From Dokdonia sp. (GTDB taxonomy: Bacteria; Bacteroidota; Bacteroidia; Flavobacteriales; Flavobacteriaceae), in the NCBI GenBank assembly GCA_020630915.1, contig JAHDIF010000001.1:416786-480785 (forward strand): a stretch of 64,000 nucleotides of DNA. The letters run 5' to 3'. Below are positions 43,120 through 52,080 of this stretch, in pieces. Under the pieces are notes generated by a model, which worked only from the letters and a program-made list of their open reading frames with translations, searched no databases and was not told the DNA's origin. Made by a program: the position numbers and the translations under genes. The stretch's first letter is position 1. Each line of letters opens with the position of its first letter.

Positions 43120-43758
43120 ATGAAAATTGAAGATTTGATAAGCAACACAGAAAAAGAAGTTCTCGTACAACAAGCACTGCTTAATGCAATGACCTACGAA
43201 ACCTATAGAACGTTAGTCGATAATCACACGACAAACGGAACCAGCACCGGGCCTAACCAAACCGAAGCCTTGAGCAATTACACGATGTTAAATCAGCGTC
43301 GCTTAAAAAGGCTTGATAAAACAACAAAATTACATCCAGAAGATATTGCTGCAATAGAGAAATTTAAAGGTGATGTCACTTGGCTAGTCATCACAGAAAG
43401 CTGGTGTGGTGATGCTGCTCAGACAATGCCTGTAATGCAAAAAGTGGCAGCACTCTCTAATGGGATTACGTTAAAAGTGGTTTTACGTGATGAAAATCTA
43501 GCCTTAATGGACGCCTTTCTATATAATGGAGGACGATCTATCCCAAAATTAATTGCCGTAGATAGTACTACTGGAAAAATACTTGGCGATTGGGGTCCTA
43601 GACCTTCTATCGCAACACAATTAGTAGATGATTACAAAAAAGACCACGGCAAACTTACGCCAGAATTTAAACAAGATTTACAAGTATGGTATAACCAAGA
43701 TAAAGGGCAAAATACGGCTCAAGATCTTGTAGCCTTATTAACTAATTCTGAAAGTTAA
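43120..43758 (+). CDS. Thioredoxin-fold protein with single active Cys
   Basis: 212 residues. Helical N-terminal part (1-80), thioredoxin-like domain from about 85 with TWLVITESWCGDAAQTMPVMQKV: the WCGDA motif has one Cys, not the CxxC pair, so it is not a classical disulfide reductase. Family seen in Bacteroidetes as thioredoxin-family protein; role unknown. Converges with the TonB-like gene, overlapping 17 bases. Confidence 0.85.
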   Translation: MKIEDLISNTEKEVLVQQALLNAMTYETYRTLVDNHTTNGTSTGPNQTEALSNYTMLNQRRLKRLDKTTKLHPEDIAAIEKFKGDVTWLVITESWCGDAAQTMPVMQKVAALSNGITLKVVLRDENLALMDAFLYNGGRSIPKLIAVDSTTGKILGDWGPRPSIATQLVDDYKKDHGKLTPEFKQDLQVWYNQDKGQNTAQDLVALLTNSES

Positions 43759-44470
43759 ATGTAATACTTCCCAATTGCGTAGCCTTTTGAGAAGCACTAA
43801 ATATAGCGTCTTTGGCATACGCCTGGGCTTGATCAATTAAGCATCCATTTTCTGAAGTGGATGCTTTTTTATTAAAGGTCATTTGAGTGATAGCTCCTTT
43901 ATTGTTAACAGTTATGTTAAGAACAATTTTACCCCTTGCGTCGCAGGTATATACAGGGTTTGGTATAAATCGAGCATCCCTATCTACAAGATGATACGAG
44001 ACCGTACTTTCTCTCTTTGCAGCCGCATTACGTCGTTCACGCTCACGTTCTCTAGCCTCTATCTGTGCCCGTACTTCTTCCTTATGTTGCTCTAGTGCTA
44101 GTTCTTGCTTTTTACGGCTTTCAGAAAGGGTATTCTCTGTTTCTGCTGTAAGGTCTTGAACACTTTTTAACTGGCGTGCTTCTATAGCCTTTCTAATCTC
44201 ATCTTCTTGATCAAAGAGTTCTTTACTCTCCTTTTTAAGTTGCTGGCTCGTGTTATACGCACGGTGGCTTTGCACATTATTACTAGCAATAGGTTTTGAT
44301 ACTTCTTCTTGCTCTTCTTCCATTTCTTGTATTACAGGGATTTCTATAAACTCTTCCTCTGGATTAGGATTCTCAAAAGGTTTGACTCCCAAAAAGAAAA
44401 ATACAAGCACCAGTAAGCAAGCACCTGTAAAGGTGATGAACATTGCTTTATCTGCCGAAGATAGTTTCAT
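43742..44470 (-). CDS. TonB-like energy transducer protein
   Basis: 242 residues. One N-terminal helix (about 10-30), a Glu/Pro-rich stretch (PNPEEEFIEIPVIQEMEEEQEE), a long charged coiled coil (about 75-150, RKKQELALEQHKEEVRAQIEARERERERR) and a C-terminal domain DARGKIVLNITVNNKGAITQMTF, the pattern of TonB/TolA-type C-termini. Could link inner-membrane energy to a receptor, or act as a TolA-like protein. No ExbBD genes adjoin. Confidence 0.75.
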   Translation of the reverse strand: MKLSSADKAMFITFTGACLLVLVFFFLGVKPFENPNPEEEFIEIPVIQEMEEEQEEVSKPIASNNVQSHRAYNTSQQLKKESKELFDQEDEIRKAIEARQLKSVQDLTAETENTLSESRKKQELALEQHKEEVRAQIEARERERERRNAAAKRESTVSYHLVDRDARFIPNPVYTCDARGKIVLNITVNNKGAITQMTFNKKASTSENGCLIDQAQAYAKDAIFSASQKATQLGSITFNFQN

Positions 44471-44523
44471 AGTACGTACAAAATAACCAAAATATCTACC
44501 ACTTATTGTTGTTTTAACAGTCT

Positions 44524-45219
44524 TTAATCGTTCGTAAAACTGTTTTCAAACGCCTCAATAGTAGTGGCATTTATCACATCGTGATCGCCTATTTTAGTTC
44601 TTTTTAAGGCGGTAAGATGTGCACCGCTGTTCAGACCTTTCCCAAAATCATAGGCGAGCGAGCGTATGTAAGTGCCTTTACTGCAGGACACTTTAAAGTC
44701 TATTTCCGGCAAGGCTATTCTGGTAATTTCAAAGGAGTGAATGGTCACCTCTCGCGTTGGAATATCTACCTCTTCCCCTTTTCTAGCAAATTCGTACAAG
44801 CGCTTTCCATCCTTTTTTAATGCCGAAAATATAGGAGGTCGCTGTTGTATGTTTCCTGTGTACGCTTTCGCGAAAGCGTGAATCATCTCATCACTTATAT
44901 GCTCCGTAGGGAATGTCTGGTCTACCGCTGTTTCTAGATCATACGACGGAGTGGTTGCACCCACCATAATAGTACCTGTATACTCCTTTTCCTGTCCCAT
45001 AAATTCATTAATGCGCTTGGTAAACTTACCTGTACAGATAATCATCAATCCCGTCGCAAGCGGATCTAATGTGCCCGCGTGACCCACCTTAATTTTTTTA
45101 ATATTGAGGTTCTTACGAATAAGCCAGCGCACCTTATTCACTAGTTGAAAGCTACTCCACTCTAAAGGTTTGTCAAATAGAAGTACCTGTCCATCCTTAT
45201 AATCTTGATCTGTGAGCAT
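44524..45219 (-). CDS. truB: TruB, tRNA pseudouridine-55 synthase
   Basis: 231 residues. Catalytic Asp 52 in KVGHAGTLDPLATGLMII, plus the conserved RPPIFSALKKDGKRLYEFAR. Makes pseudouridine 55 in the T loop of tRNA. Residues 115-119 (AFAKA) are encoded by a palindrome copy (44864-44877) on the helix before the IQQRPP segment, apparently without change of length. Part of the ftsX-DUF3098-uppP-truB gene order common in flavobacteria, though a lyase gene now lies between uppP and truB. Confidence 0.96.
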   Translation of the reverse strand: MLTDQDYKDGQVLLFDKPLEWSSFQLVNKVRWLIRKNLNIKKIKVGHAGTLDPLATGLMIICTGKFTKRINEFMGQEKEYTGTIMVGATTPSYDLETAVDQTFPTEHISDEMIHAFAKAYTGNIQQRPPIFSALKKDGKRLYEFARKGEEVDIPTREVTIHSFEITRIALPEIDFKVSCSKGTYIRSLAYDFGKGLNSGAHLTALKRTKIGDHDVINATTIEAFENSFTND

Positions 45220-45409
45220 ATCTGAATTTTACACCTTTTTGAGGTTTACAAACACTGGCAAGTTAGAATTTTATTTGGGATTATTTCGATTAGAAGCCAT
45301 TATGAATAAATTGTTATTTCTCGCAGTAAGACCTGACTTATTCGCATTTTGTTTCCTAAATTTACTAATGCTATAATAAAAGAAATAATAAATGTACGAT
45401 TCTAATAAA

Positions 45410-46267
45410 ATGAACTACTTCCTGGTCATTGTTGCTATGCTATTTTTTATGGGATGTGGAGATGAAGATACTTCAGATCCTAATCCAGAAACGACTACCA
45501 TAACACCTCCAGATACTACAACACAGGATACTAACAATAACACAGACGATACCAACAATAATGATTCTTTTGTTTTTGACACGAATCTCGTGATGGAGCA
45601 TAGTTGGAACACTGGAGGTTGTACACCTGGACCTTGCAGTACGATAAGTACAAGTTTAAGTGATGTTTTTGAAAATGGGCAACCTGACGATCCTTATTTT
45701 TACAGGGCAGAAAATGGTGTTGATTTAATATTACATTGTCAACCCCAAAAAGGAAGAAGAACAGAGTTTAAACAAATATCAGAGGGTTCCTTAAACACTC
45801 CTTCTCTAATGGAGTTTGAGGCGGTTTATTTTGATGTTCCGGAAGAAGGAATGACTATCGCTCAAGTACATAATCGCGGTGGAAATTCTAACAAGCCCTT
45901 TTTTAGACTAGAGTTACACAACGACGAGCTAGAAACGGTAGTACGTCAAGATCCAGAGGTAAACTCGAGTGATACAAGTTTTGACAAAGAATTTTACAGC
46001 TTTGACAATGGAGCTAACTACAATGGAGAACCTATAAAGATTCTTATAGAAAAGAATGATGGTGTGGTGCATCTGGTGGCAGAGCACAACGGTGTAGTTT
46101 TAATTGATCAAACGTATGCTCCTAATACTGAAACCAACTGGGTACTTAATAATAGTATTGCAAATGGGTATTATCTAAAGGCTGGTATTTACAATCCTGC
46201 AGAAGACCATACGGAAGATATTATTATGCAATACACGTCTTTTCTTTTTGAATCTGAAGACAATTAA
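45410..46267 (+). CDS. PL7-type alginate lyase lipoprotein
   Basis: 285 residues from the ATG at 45410. Lipobox FFMGC (Cys 16), a Thr/Asp-rich linker (about 20-55) and an alginate_lyase2 jelly roll (about 60-285) with the three PL7 strands: GRRTEFKQ, MTIAQVHNR and GYYLKAGIYNPAE, holding the catalytic Arg, Gln/His and Tyr. It would cleave alginate or a related uronan at the cell surface. No SusCD or partner enzymes adjoin, so it stands outside a PUL. It interrupts the uppP-truB order. Confidence 0.85.
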   Translation: MNYFLVIVAMLFFMGCGDEDTSDPNPETTTITPPDTTTQDTNNNTDDTNNNDSFVFDTNLVMEHSWNTGGCTPGPCSTISTSLSDVFENGQPDDPYFYRAENGVDLILHCQPQKGRRTEFKQISEGSLNTPSLMEFEAVYFDVPEEGMTIAQVHNRGGNSNKPFFRLELHNDELETVVRQDPEVNSSDTSFDKEFYSFDNGANYNGEPIKILIEKNDGVVHLVAEHNGVVLIDQTYAPNTETNWVLNNSIANGYYLKAGIYNPAEDHTEDIIMQYTSFLFESEDN

Positions 46268-47061
46268 TTTGTAGACAAACTGACCCCAATCGCAATGATT
46301 CCAACGATAAGGCAATAAATAGCGAACCAAGAAAGCTTGCTTTTCTTTACCAGTTTTATCATCCAAGTGCAGGCGACAAGGCCAGCAATAAACGCGCCTA
46401 AAAATCCAATAATTAATACAGAAACATTACCAGATGAGGTCGTTAGATCTCCACCCAAAATGTCTTTAGCAATTTTACCTAGTATTAAAGGAATCACCAT
46501 CAAGAACGAGAATCGTGCTGCTTTTCCTTTATCATTTCCTAACAATACTGAGGTAGAAATCGTTGCTCCACTGCGAGATATTCCAGGCAGCATAGCAACG
46601 GCTTGAGATAGTCCAATAACAAAAGCATTAGAAAAAGATACCTTTTTCTGAGTATCCTTAGCCTTATCTGCAAAGTATAATAGCACAGCGGTTACAATAA
46701 GCATGCAACCCACAAGCATAATATTACCCCCAAATAATGCCTCCAGTTGCTCTTCAAAAAAGAGACCTACAATGACTGCAGGAATCATAGACACTACTAT
46801 TTTTGCACTAAACTGAGTTTCTTCATTCCACGTAAAGGATACTAGTCCTTTAAGAATCTCAAGGATATCCTTTCTAAAAACTACAATAGTTGACAAGGCA
46901 GTCGCAAAGTGTACCACTACGGTAAACATCAAACTTTCTTCTGGAACGGAGGTGTCTCCTAGAATGGCTTTTCCCAATTCTAGGTGACCACTAGAAGATA
47001 CAGGTAAAAATTCTGTAAGACCTTGGATGATCCCAAGAACTAAGGCGTCAAAATTATTCAT
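46264..47061 (-). CDS. uppP: Undecaprenyl-diphosphatase UppP
   Basis: 265 residues, about eight helices. Active-site motifs QGLTEFLPVSSSGHLELG (14-31) and LPGISRSGATISTSVLLG (about 157-174). Recycles the lipid carrier for peptidoglycan and surface polysaccharides. Ends 4 bases inside the convergent lyase gene. Confidence 0.95.
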   Translation of the reverse strand: MNNFDALVLGIIQGLTEFLPVSSSGHLELGKAILGDTSVPEESLMFTVVVHFATALSTIVVFRKDILEILKGLVSFTWNEETQFSAKIVVSMIPAVIVGLFFEEQLEALFGGNIMLVGCMLIVTAVLLYFADKAKDTQKKVSFSNAFVIGLSQAVAMLPGISRSGATISTSVLLGNDKGKAARFSFLMVIPLILGKIAKDILGGDLTTSSGNVSVLIIGFLGAFIAGLVACTWMIKLVKKSKLSWFAIYCLIVGIIAIGVSLSTN

Positions 47062-47100
47062 AGGCGCAAAGATAGTTGCCCTAATGTAAGTAACAAGTGC

Positions 47101-47367
47101 TTACTTCTTTTTATTAGGATTGAGTAGTATGGCATACACCTCTATCCCAAAACCAATTAGAATTATCGCAGGAGCAAGACGAATACGTCTCCAAGAGTAT
47201 ATTTCTGGATTAAACACATTAGGATCATCACTACCGCCTCCAGACATTAAGATAAAGCCCAAGGCTATTACACCAAGCCCAATAAGCAACCACTGGTAAT
47301 TCTTCTTTCCAAAGATAAACTCGACCTTTTGCTGTTTAGTGACTTCTTTACGTTTTGATTCTCCCAT
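47101..47367 (-). CDS. DUF3098 small membrane protein
   Basis: 88 residues with two helices (about 30-44 and 66-82). Carries FGKKNYQWLLIGLGVIALGFILMSGGGSDDPNVFNPEIYSWRRIRLAPAIILIGF, the DUF3098 signature. Conserved next to ftsX and uppP in Bacteroidetes, suggesting a cell-envelope role. Function unknown. Confidence 0.9.
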   Translation of the reverse strand: MGESKRKEVTKQQKVEFIFGKKNYQWLLIGLGVIALGFILMSGGGSDDPNVFNPEIYSWRRIRLAPAIILIGFGIEVYAILLNPNKKK

Positions 47368-47370
47368 GGG

Positions 47371-47727
47371 TTAATTTAATTCTGAGTATACGATGGTGTC
47401 CTCATATGCTAATTGATTGATATGACTAGAGACACCCGCTAACTTTCTAGTAAGATGTAAAGTTACGGTTTTATTTAAAAGTTGTGCTCTTAATTCATCA
47501 AGGGTAAAGCCTTGTTCTAACCCCCTATTGATATAATAAATAGATCCATCTGCCTCTTGAAAAACAATATCTTTTACACCTCCTTCATAAATAGCCGCGA
47601 TCTTAACCTCTTTATAAATGGCACTATTCTCTCCTGGAACTGTAATATTATGAGCTGCAAGGTGCACAACAAGAACAAGAAATAAAGCTCCTGCCATTGA
47701 ACCTAAGACTATAAACGCTTTTTTCAT
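47371..47727 (-). CDS. Small membrane-anchored protein of unknown function
   Basis: 118 residues. One N-terminal helix (5-25, AFIVLGSMAGALFLVLVVHLA), then a soluble domain with IAAIYEGGVKDIVFQEADGSIYYINRGLEQGFTLDELRAQLLNKTVTLHL. No family recognised. It is 3 bases from the DUF3098 gene and 57 from ftsX on the same strand, so probably in their operon; not always present at this spot in relatives, as far as I recall. Confidence 0.6.
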   Translation of the reverse strand: MKKAFIVLGSMAGALFLVLVVHLAAHNITVPGENSAIYKEVKIAAIYEGGVKDIVFQEADGSIYYINRGLEQGFTLDELRAQLLNKTVTLHLTRKLAGVSSHINQLAYEDTIVYSELN

Positions 47728-47784
47728 AATGGATTGACTTTTTAATACTAACGAAAAAGTGAAAATAATATTTCAAAAATACTA

Positions 47785-48663
47785 TTAGTAGTACAACTCA
47801 TCAGTCTTCAAATTCAAGAAACGTTGCGTTGCAAAGAACGTGCTAATCCAAGTAATAAGAATGCCTAATAAAAACACTCCTACAAACAGTGCGCCCAGCC
47901 ATAAGGGATCGCCTAACAATTCGAGATCTGGAAATGTTTGATCTGCATAATACACCACAGCTCCCATTCCCAACAAGGCAACGATAGACCCTAGCATCCC
48001 CAGTCGTACACTTTTCCAAATAAAAGGCCTACGGATAAAACGTTTTGTCGCCCCTACCATTTGCATGGTTTTTATCGTAAAGCGTTTTGCATAAACTGAC
48101 AATCTTATGGAACTATTAATAAGCAGTACAGCTATTAATGTAAAAATGCCACTAATCACTAGTACCCAAAGGCTAATTTTTTTGATATTATCGTTCAACA
48201 AAGAGATGAGCGGCTTGTCATAGGTGACCTCATCTACAAAATCTTTAGAGGATATTTGAGCAGCGATTTCTTCTACTTTATCTGAGGATACAAAATCTGC
48301 ATTCAAATGCAAATCGATGCTGTTTTGCAAGGGGTTCTCGCCTAGATATTCCACAAAGTTCTCGCCTAAGTCTTCGCTAAAAGTCTCTGCAGCTTCATCT
48401 TTGGATAGAAATTTAATCGACTTTGTATAATCGGCTAGGCTTAATGATTTTTCGAGCTGTTTCATTTCGACATCTTTGGCATTGTCTTTAAAATAAATAC
48501 CTACAGAGATGGTTTCCTTAAAATAGTCTGCTACTTTCTTGGTGTTGAGTACGAGTAAGCCTAACAATCCTAATAAAAATAGCACCAAAGCAATACTAAT
48601 CACTACCGAAAAATAGGAGGAGATCAGTCTACGTTTTTGATACTTTTCAAATGAGGATGCCAT
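47785..48663 (-). CDS. ftsX: Cell division protein FtsX
   Basis: 292 residues. First helix (about 14-40), a periplasmic domain (45-165) and three further helices (about 168-190, 217-240, 258-282), the FtsX plan. It pairs with FtsE and controls cell-wall hydrolases at the septum. ftsE is not adjacent, as usual in Bacteroidetes. Head of the minus-strand envelope operon. Confidence 0.92.
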   Translation of the reverse strand: MASSFEKYQKRRLISSYFSVVISIALVLFLLGLLGLLVLNTKKVADYFKETISVGIYFKDNAKDVEMKQLEKSLSLADYTKSIKFLSKDEAAETFSEDLGENFVEYLGENPLQNSIDLHLNADFVSSDKVEEIAAQISSKDFVDEVTYDKPLISLLNDNIKKISLWVLVISGIFTLIAVLLINSSIRLSVYAKRFTIKTMQMVGATKRFIRRPFIWKSVRLGMLGSIVALLGMGAVVYYADQTFPDLELLGDPLWLGALFVGVFLLGILITWISTFFATQRFLNLKTDELYY

Positions 48664-48979
48664 ATATAATTCTTTTAATAAATCCGTTCGTATCGCTCGT
48701 TATCTATAGGTTGCAAACCCACTTTTACAGTAAAAATAAGGTTTAAAGTCTATAATCTCGATTATCGAGTAAAAGTAGCAATTTTATTGACAAACGTTTG
48801 TCTTTACACTTTCGTACAATAGCTGTAAATTTGCCGCTTTAATCAGCGTAGCTGTTTGGATATAAGAACGTCCCGAATACCAAGGACTCCAAGACACAAG
48901 TACCAAGATAAAATATCGTGATTCTTGTCTCTAAATAATCGTGATTCATTTTTCGCGAAAGCATAAAAAAGAATAAAAT
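48664..48979 (+). promoter_or_regulatory. 316-base spacer ftsX-leuS: two dyads, promoter box, repeats, palindrome copy
   Basis: No gene seen. CTCGATTATCGAG (48757-48769) and GACAAACGTTTGTC (48789-48802, perfect 14-base palindrome) look like operators. TAAATTTG (48826-48833) is a minus-7 box for leuS, with the second dyad just upstream of it. A dispersed CCAAGACACAAG stretch (48890-48901, also at 37002-37013) and a direct repeat ATCGTGATTC (48915-48924, 48938-48947) follow, then a half palindrome copy (core 48951-48960) 19 bases before the ATG. Confidence 0.6.
48951..48960. repeat. TTTCGCGAAA core upstream of leuS
   Basis: CATTTTTCGCGAAAGCATAA: right arm GC kept, left arm lost. Sits in the leuS leader, 19 bases before its start codon. 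Confidence 0.8.
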
Positions 48980-51900
48980 ATGCAGTATCATTTTAATGAC
49001 ATTGAGGCCAAATGGCAAAAATATTGGGCAGAAAACGGAACTTTTCACGCTCAGTTTCCAAGTGACAAACCCAAGTATTATGTGCTGGATATGTTCCCGT
49101 ATCCTTCTGGTGCGGGCCTTCACGTAGGACATCCGTTGGGATATATCGCGAGTGACGTCTATGCGCGTTACAAGCGCCTCAAAGGTTTTAATGTGTTGCA
49201 TCCGCAAGGGTATGACTCTTTTGGGTTGCCTGCAGAGCAGTATGCCATCCAGACGGGACAGCATCCTGCGGTCACCACAAAAGTAAATATAGAAGGTGGT
49301 GTAGATAATCAAGGTAACGAGATTGCTGGTTATCGCAAGCAGTTGGATAAAATTGGATTTTCCTTTGACTGGAGCCGTGAAGTGCGCACCTCAGACCCTG
49401 CCTATTACAAATGGACGCAGTGGATTTTTACCCTGCTTTTTGACTCTTGGTATAATCGTGATACCGATAAAGCGGAAGATATAGAGAGCTTGGTTTCCGC
49501 TTTCGCGAAAGCAGGAAATCAAAACATACATGCCGTATGTGATGATAACATTGCAGCCTTTACCGCAGACCAATGGAACGCTTTTTCTGAAAAAGAACAA
49601 CAAGCCATCTTATTGCAGTATCGCCTCACCTATCTCGCCGAAACTGAAGTAAACTGGTGTCCTGCCTTAGGAACCGTACTTGCTAATGACGAGATTGTAA
49701 ACGGCGTTTCTGAACGCGGCGGACATCCTGTAGTGCGCAAGAAAATGACCCAATGGTCTATGCGTATCAGTGCCTATGCGGAAAGATTATTGCAAGGCTT
49801 AGAAAAAATAGACTGGAGCGAATCCATAAAAGAAACACAGCGCAACTGGATTGGAAAATCTGTAGGGGCCCAAGTCAAGTTTAAAATAAAGAATGATGTC
49901 AGTTCGAGCGCAGTCGAGAACGCTTATATAGAGGTCTTTACGACGCGACCTGATACCATATTTGGAGTGTCCTTTATGACGCTAGCTCCCGAATTAGACT
50001 TGGTACAGGAAATCACAACACCAGAACAAAAAGCCGAAGTAGATGCCTATATCGAAGCCACAGCAAAGCGTTCAGAACGTGAGCGTATGGCAGATGTAAA
50101 AACCATTTCTGGTGCGTTTACAGGTGCCTATGCAGAGCATCCTTTTACTAAAGAACCCATTCCTATTTGGATAGGCGATTATGTGCTTGCAGGTTATGGA
50201 ACAGGAGCCGTGATGGCAGTACCTTGCGGTGACCAGCGTGATTATGATTTTGCTAATCATTTTGGGATTGCGATACCTAATGTTTTTGAAGGGGTAGATA
50301 TCTCAGAAGAAGCCTTTGCAGATAAAGACAATACCGTTATTGCCAATAGCGACTTCTTAAACGGATTAAAATATAAGAAAGCCGTAAAATTGGCGATTTA
50401 CGAACTAGAAAAAATAGGGGCAGGTTCTGGAAAAACCAACTATCGCTTGCGCGATGCCGTGTTCTCAAGACAACGCTATTGGGGAGAACCTTTCCCAGTA
50501 TATTACAAAGACGGAATGCCACAAATGATTGCCTTAGAGCATTTACCACTTGAGCTTCCCGAAATAGAAAAATACTTGCCTACAGAAGACGGAGCACCAC
50601 CATTAGGTCGTGCCGATGTTTGGGCTTGGGATACTAAGACCAATAATGTAGTCTCTAACGACCTTGTCTCTTCGAGCGCAGTCGAGAAGTCTGGTGACAA
50701 CGGAATATATCCTCTAGAACTCAACACCATGCCAGGTTGGGCAGGCAGTAGCTGGTATTTCTTGAAGTATATGGATAACACCACTGCAGATGGTTCTATC
50801 CCAAAAGAAGCCTTGGATTATTGGGGTAATGTAGATTTATACATAGGTGGCTCAGAACATGGGACTGGACACTTATTGTACAGTCGTTTCTGGACGAAAT
50901 TCTTATTTGACAGAGGATTTATTACCATAGACGAGCCTTTCCAAAAGATGATTAATCAAGGGATGATTTTGGGGACGAGTGCTTTTGCATATAAATTTCA
51001 AGCTATTGACCCTGACATGCTGCTTAGTTATCCGGAAGTTGAAATGAAAAACTTCTTCATTACTGAAAATCAATCTAAATTATACGAAACCGATACTTTA
51101 ACTTTTTTTAAAATTTTCGAAGAAAAATATCCTTTGTTCTATAATGAGATAATAGAAGATATTGAAAAAGCAAAGGGTTGTTTAAAAACATTTCCAGTAC
51201 ATGTTCCTGTGCAATTTATTAACGCCTCCAACGAATTGGACATAGAGGGGTTTGCAAAATGGCGTCCCGAATTTAAAGAAGCTACATTTATTTTAGAAGA
51301 TGGAACTAGCTTCTCTCCCTCTGGGGGAGATGTCCGAAGGACAGAGGGGGCCTCCGTTTACAAAGTAGGCCGCGAAGTTGAAAAAATGTCTAAATCCAAA
51401 TACAATGTTGTCAATCCCGATGACATTTGTAATCAGTACGGCGCAGATACCTTGCGTATGTATGAGATGTTTTTAGGACCACTAGAGCAAGCAAAACCTT
51501 GGAACACCGCTGGAATTACTGGTGTGCATTCCTTCTTAAAAAAGCTATGGAAATTATACCATTCTGGCACAGATGGGGCTTTTCACGTAAGTGATGATGC
51601 CGCTAGTAAGGATAGCTTAAAGACCTTGCACAAGACCATTAAAAAGGCAGAAGATGATATAGAGAACTTTAGTTTCAACACCTCAGTTTCTACTTTTATG
51701 ATCGCCACAAATGAGTTGACAGCTCAGAAATGTACTTCTCGCGAAGTGCTCGCGCCACTTGCTATTTTAATTTCTCCCTATGCACCGCATATCGCAGAAG
51801 AATTATGGAGTAAATTGGGTCAAACGACAAGTATTTCTGAGGCTACGTTTCCTGTTTTCGAGGCAAAGCACTTGGTGGAAAGTAGTAAGGAATACCCTAT

Positions 51901-52069
51901 TTCTTTTAACGGAAAAATGCGTTTTAAACTAGAGCTTCCATTGGATTTGAGTAAGGATGAAATTGAAGCAGCCGTAATGGCAAACGAAAAAACGCAACAT
52001 TACTTGGAAGGTCGCACTCCTAAAAAAGTGATTGTCGTACCTGGTAAGATTGTAAATATTGTGGGGTAA
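48980..52069 (+). CDS. leuS: Leucyl-tRNA synthetase, enlarged by in-frame repeats
   Basis: 1029 residues, longer than the roughly 930-950 I expect for this family. HIGH motif YPSGAGLHVGHPLGY (about 40-54) and KMSKS (about 802) are intact, with the editing domain (about 290-480) including GTGAVMAVPCGDQRDYDFA. At least four in-frame repeats are visible: AFAKA (174-178), SSSAVE twice (from 308 and 564) and SPSGGDVRRTEG (about 779-790). An AT-rich stretch near 675-745 (MLLSYPEVEMKNFFITENQS, EEKYPLFYNEIIEDIEKAKG) seems to be an extra insertion before ASNELDIEGFAKWRPEF. The enzyme is essential, so these are presumably tolerated surface changes. Confidence 0.95.
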   Translation: MQYHFNDIEAKWQKYWAENGTFHAQFPSDKPKYYVLDMFPYPSGAGLHVGHPLGYIASDVYARYKRLKGFNVLHPQGYDSFGLPAEQYAIQTGQHPAVTTKVNIEGGVDNQGNEIAGYRKQLDKIGFSFDWSREVRTSDPAYYKWTQWIFTLLFDSWYNRDTDKAEDIESLVSAFAKAGNQNIHAVCDDNIAAFTADQWNAFSEKEQQAILLQYRLTYLAETEVNWCPALGTVLANDEIVNGVSERGGHPVVRKKMTQWSMRISAYAERLLQGLEKIDWSESIKETQRNWIGKSVGAQVKFKIKNDVSSSAVENAYIEVFTTRPDTIFGVSFMTLAPELDLVQEITTPEQKAEVDAYIEATAKRSERERMADVKTISGAFTGAYAEHPFTKEPIPIWIGDYVLAGYGTGAVMAVPCGDQRDYDFANHFGIAIPNVFEGVDISEEAFADKDNTVIANSDFLNGLKYKKAVKLAIYELEKIGAGSGKTNYRLRDAVFSRQRYWGEPFPVYYKDGMPQMIALEHLPLELPEIEKYLPTEDGAPPLGRADVWAWDTKTNNVVSNDLVSSSAVEKSGDNGIYPLELNTMPGWAGSSWYFLKYMDNTTADGSIPKEALDYWGNVDLYIGGSEHGTGHLLYSRFWTKFLFDRGFITIDEPFQKMINQGMILGTSAFAYKFQAIDPDMLLSYPEVEMKNFFITENQSKLYETDTLTFFKIFEEKYPLFYNEIIEDIEKAKGCLKTFPVHVPVQFINASNELDIEGFAKWRPEFKEATFILEDGTSFSPSGGDVRRTEGASVYKVGREVEKMSKSKYNVVNPDDICNQYGADTLRMYEMFLGPLEQAKPWNTAGITGVHSFLKKLWKLYHSGTDGAFHVSDDAASKDSLKTLHKTIKKAEDDIENFSFNTSVSTFMIATNELTAQKCTSREVLAPLAILISPYAPHIAEELWSKLGQTTSISEATFPVFEAKHLVESSKEYPISFNGKMRFKLELPLDLSKDEIEAAVMANEKTQHYLEGRTPKKVIVVPGKIVNIVG
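49903..49920. repeat. Dispersed repeat TTCGAGCGCAGTCGAGAA, in leuS
   Basis: First of two identical 18-base copies inside leuS (other at 50671-50688), both in the same frame giving SSSAVE. The reverse complement, TTCTCGACTGCGCTCGAA, is a familiar dispersed sequence of flavobacterial spacers. Confidence 0.85.
50671..50688. repeat. Dispersed repeat TTCGAGCGCAGTCGAGAA, second leuS copy
   Basis: Identical over 18 bases to 49903-49920 and in the same frame (SSSAVE), about 770 bases apart. Lies in the loop after the segment DVWAWDTKTNNVVSNDLV. Confidence 0.85.
51313..51350. repeat. Dispersed CCCTCTGGGGGAGATGTCC repeat inside leuS
   Basis: CTCCCTCTGGGGGAG then ATGTCCGAAGGACAGAGGGGG: self-complementary GTCC/GGAC and CCCTCT/AGAGGG pairs. 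As I recall this sequence is scattered in spacers of many flavobacteria. Here it is in frame within leuS, giving SPSGGDVRRTEG a few residues upstream of KMSKS. Confidence 0.8.
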
Positions 52070-52080
52070 CAACCATCAAC

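Noticed and set aside
45301-45375. 24-codon ORF (MNKLLFLAVRPDLFAFCFLN...) before the alginate lyase
   Set aside because: Short, no conservation known, no promoter or coupling; most likely chance.
51735-51756. TTCTCGCGAAGTGCTCGCG in leuS as a palindrome copy
   Set aside because: Contains CGCGAA but lacks the TTT...AAA arms, so it is not the same site.
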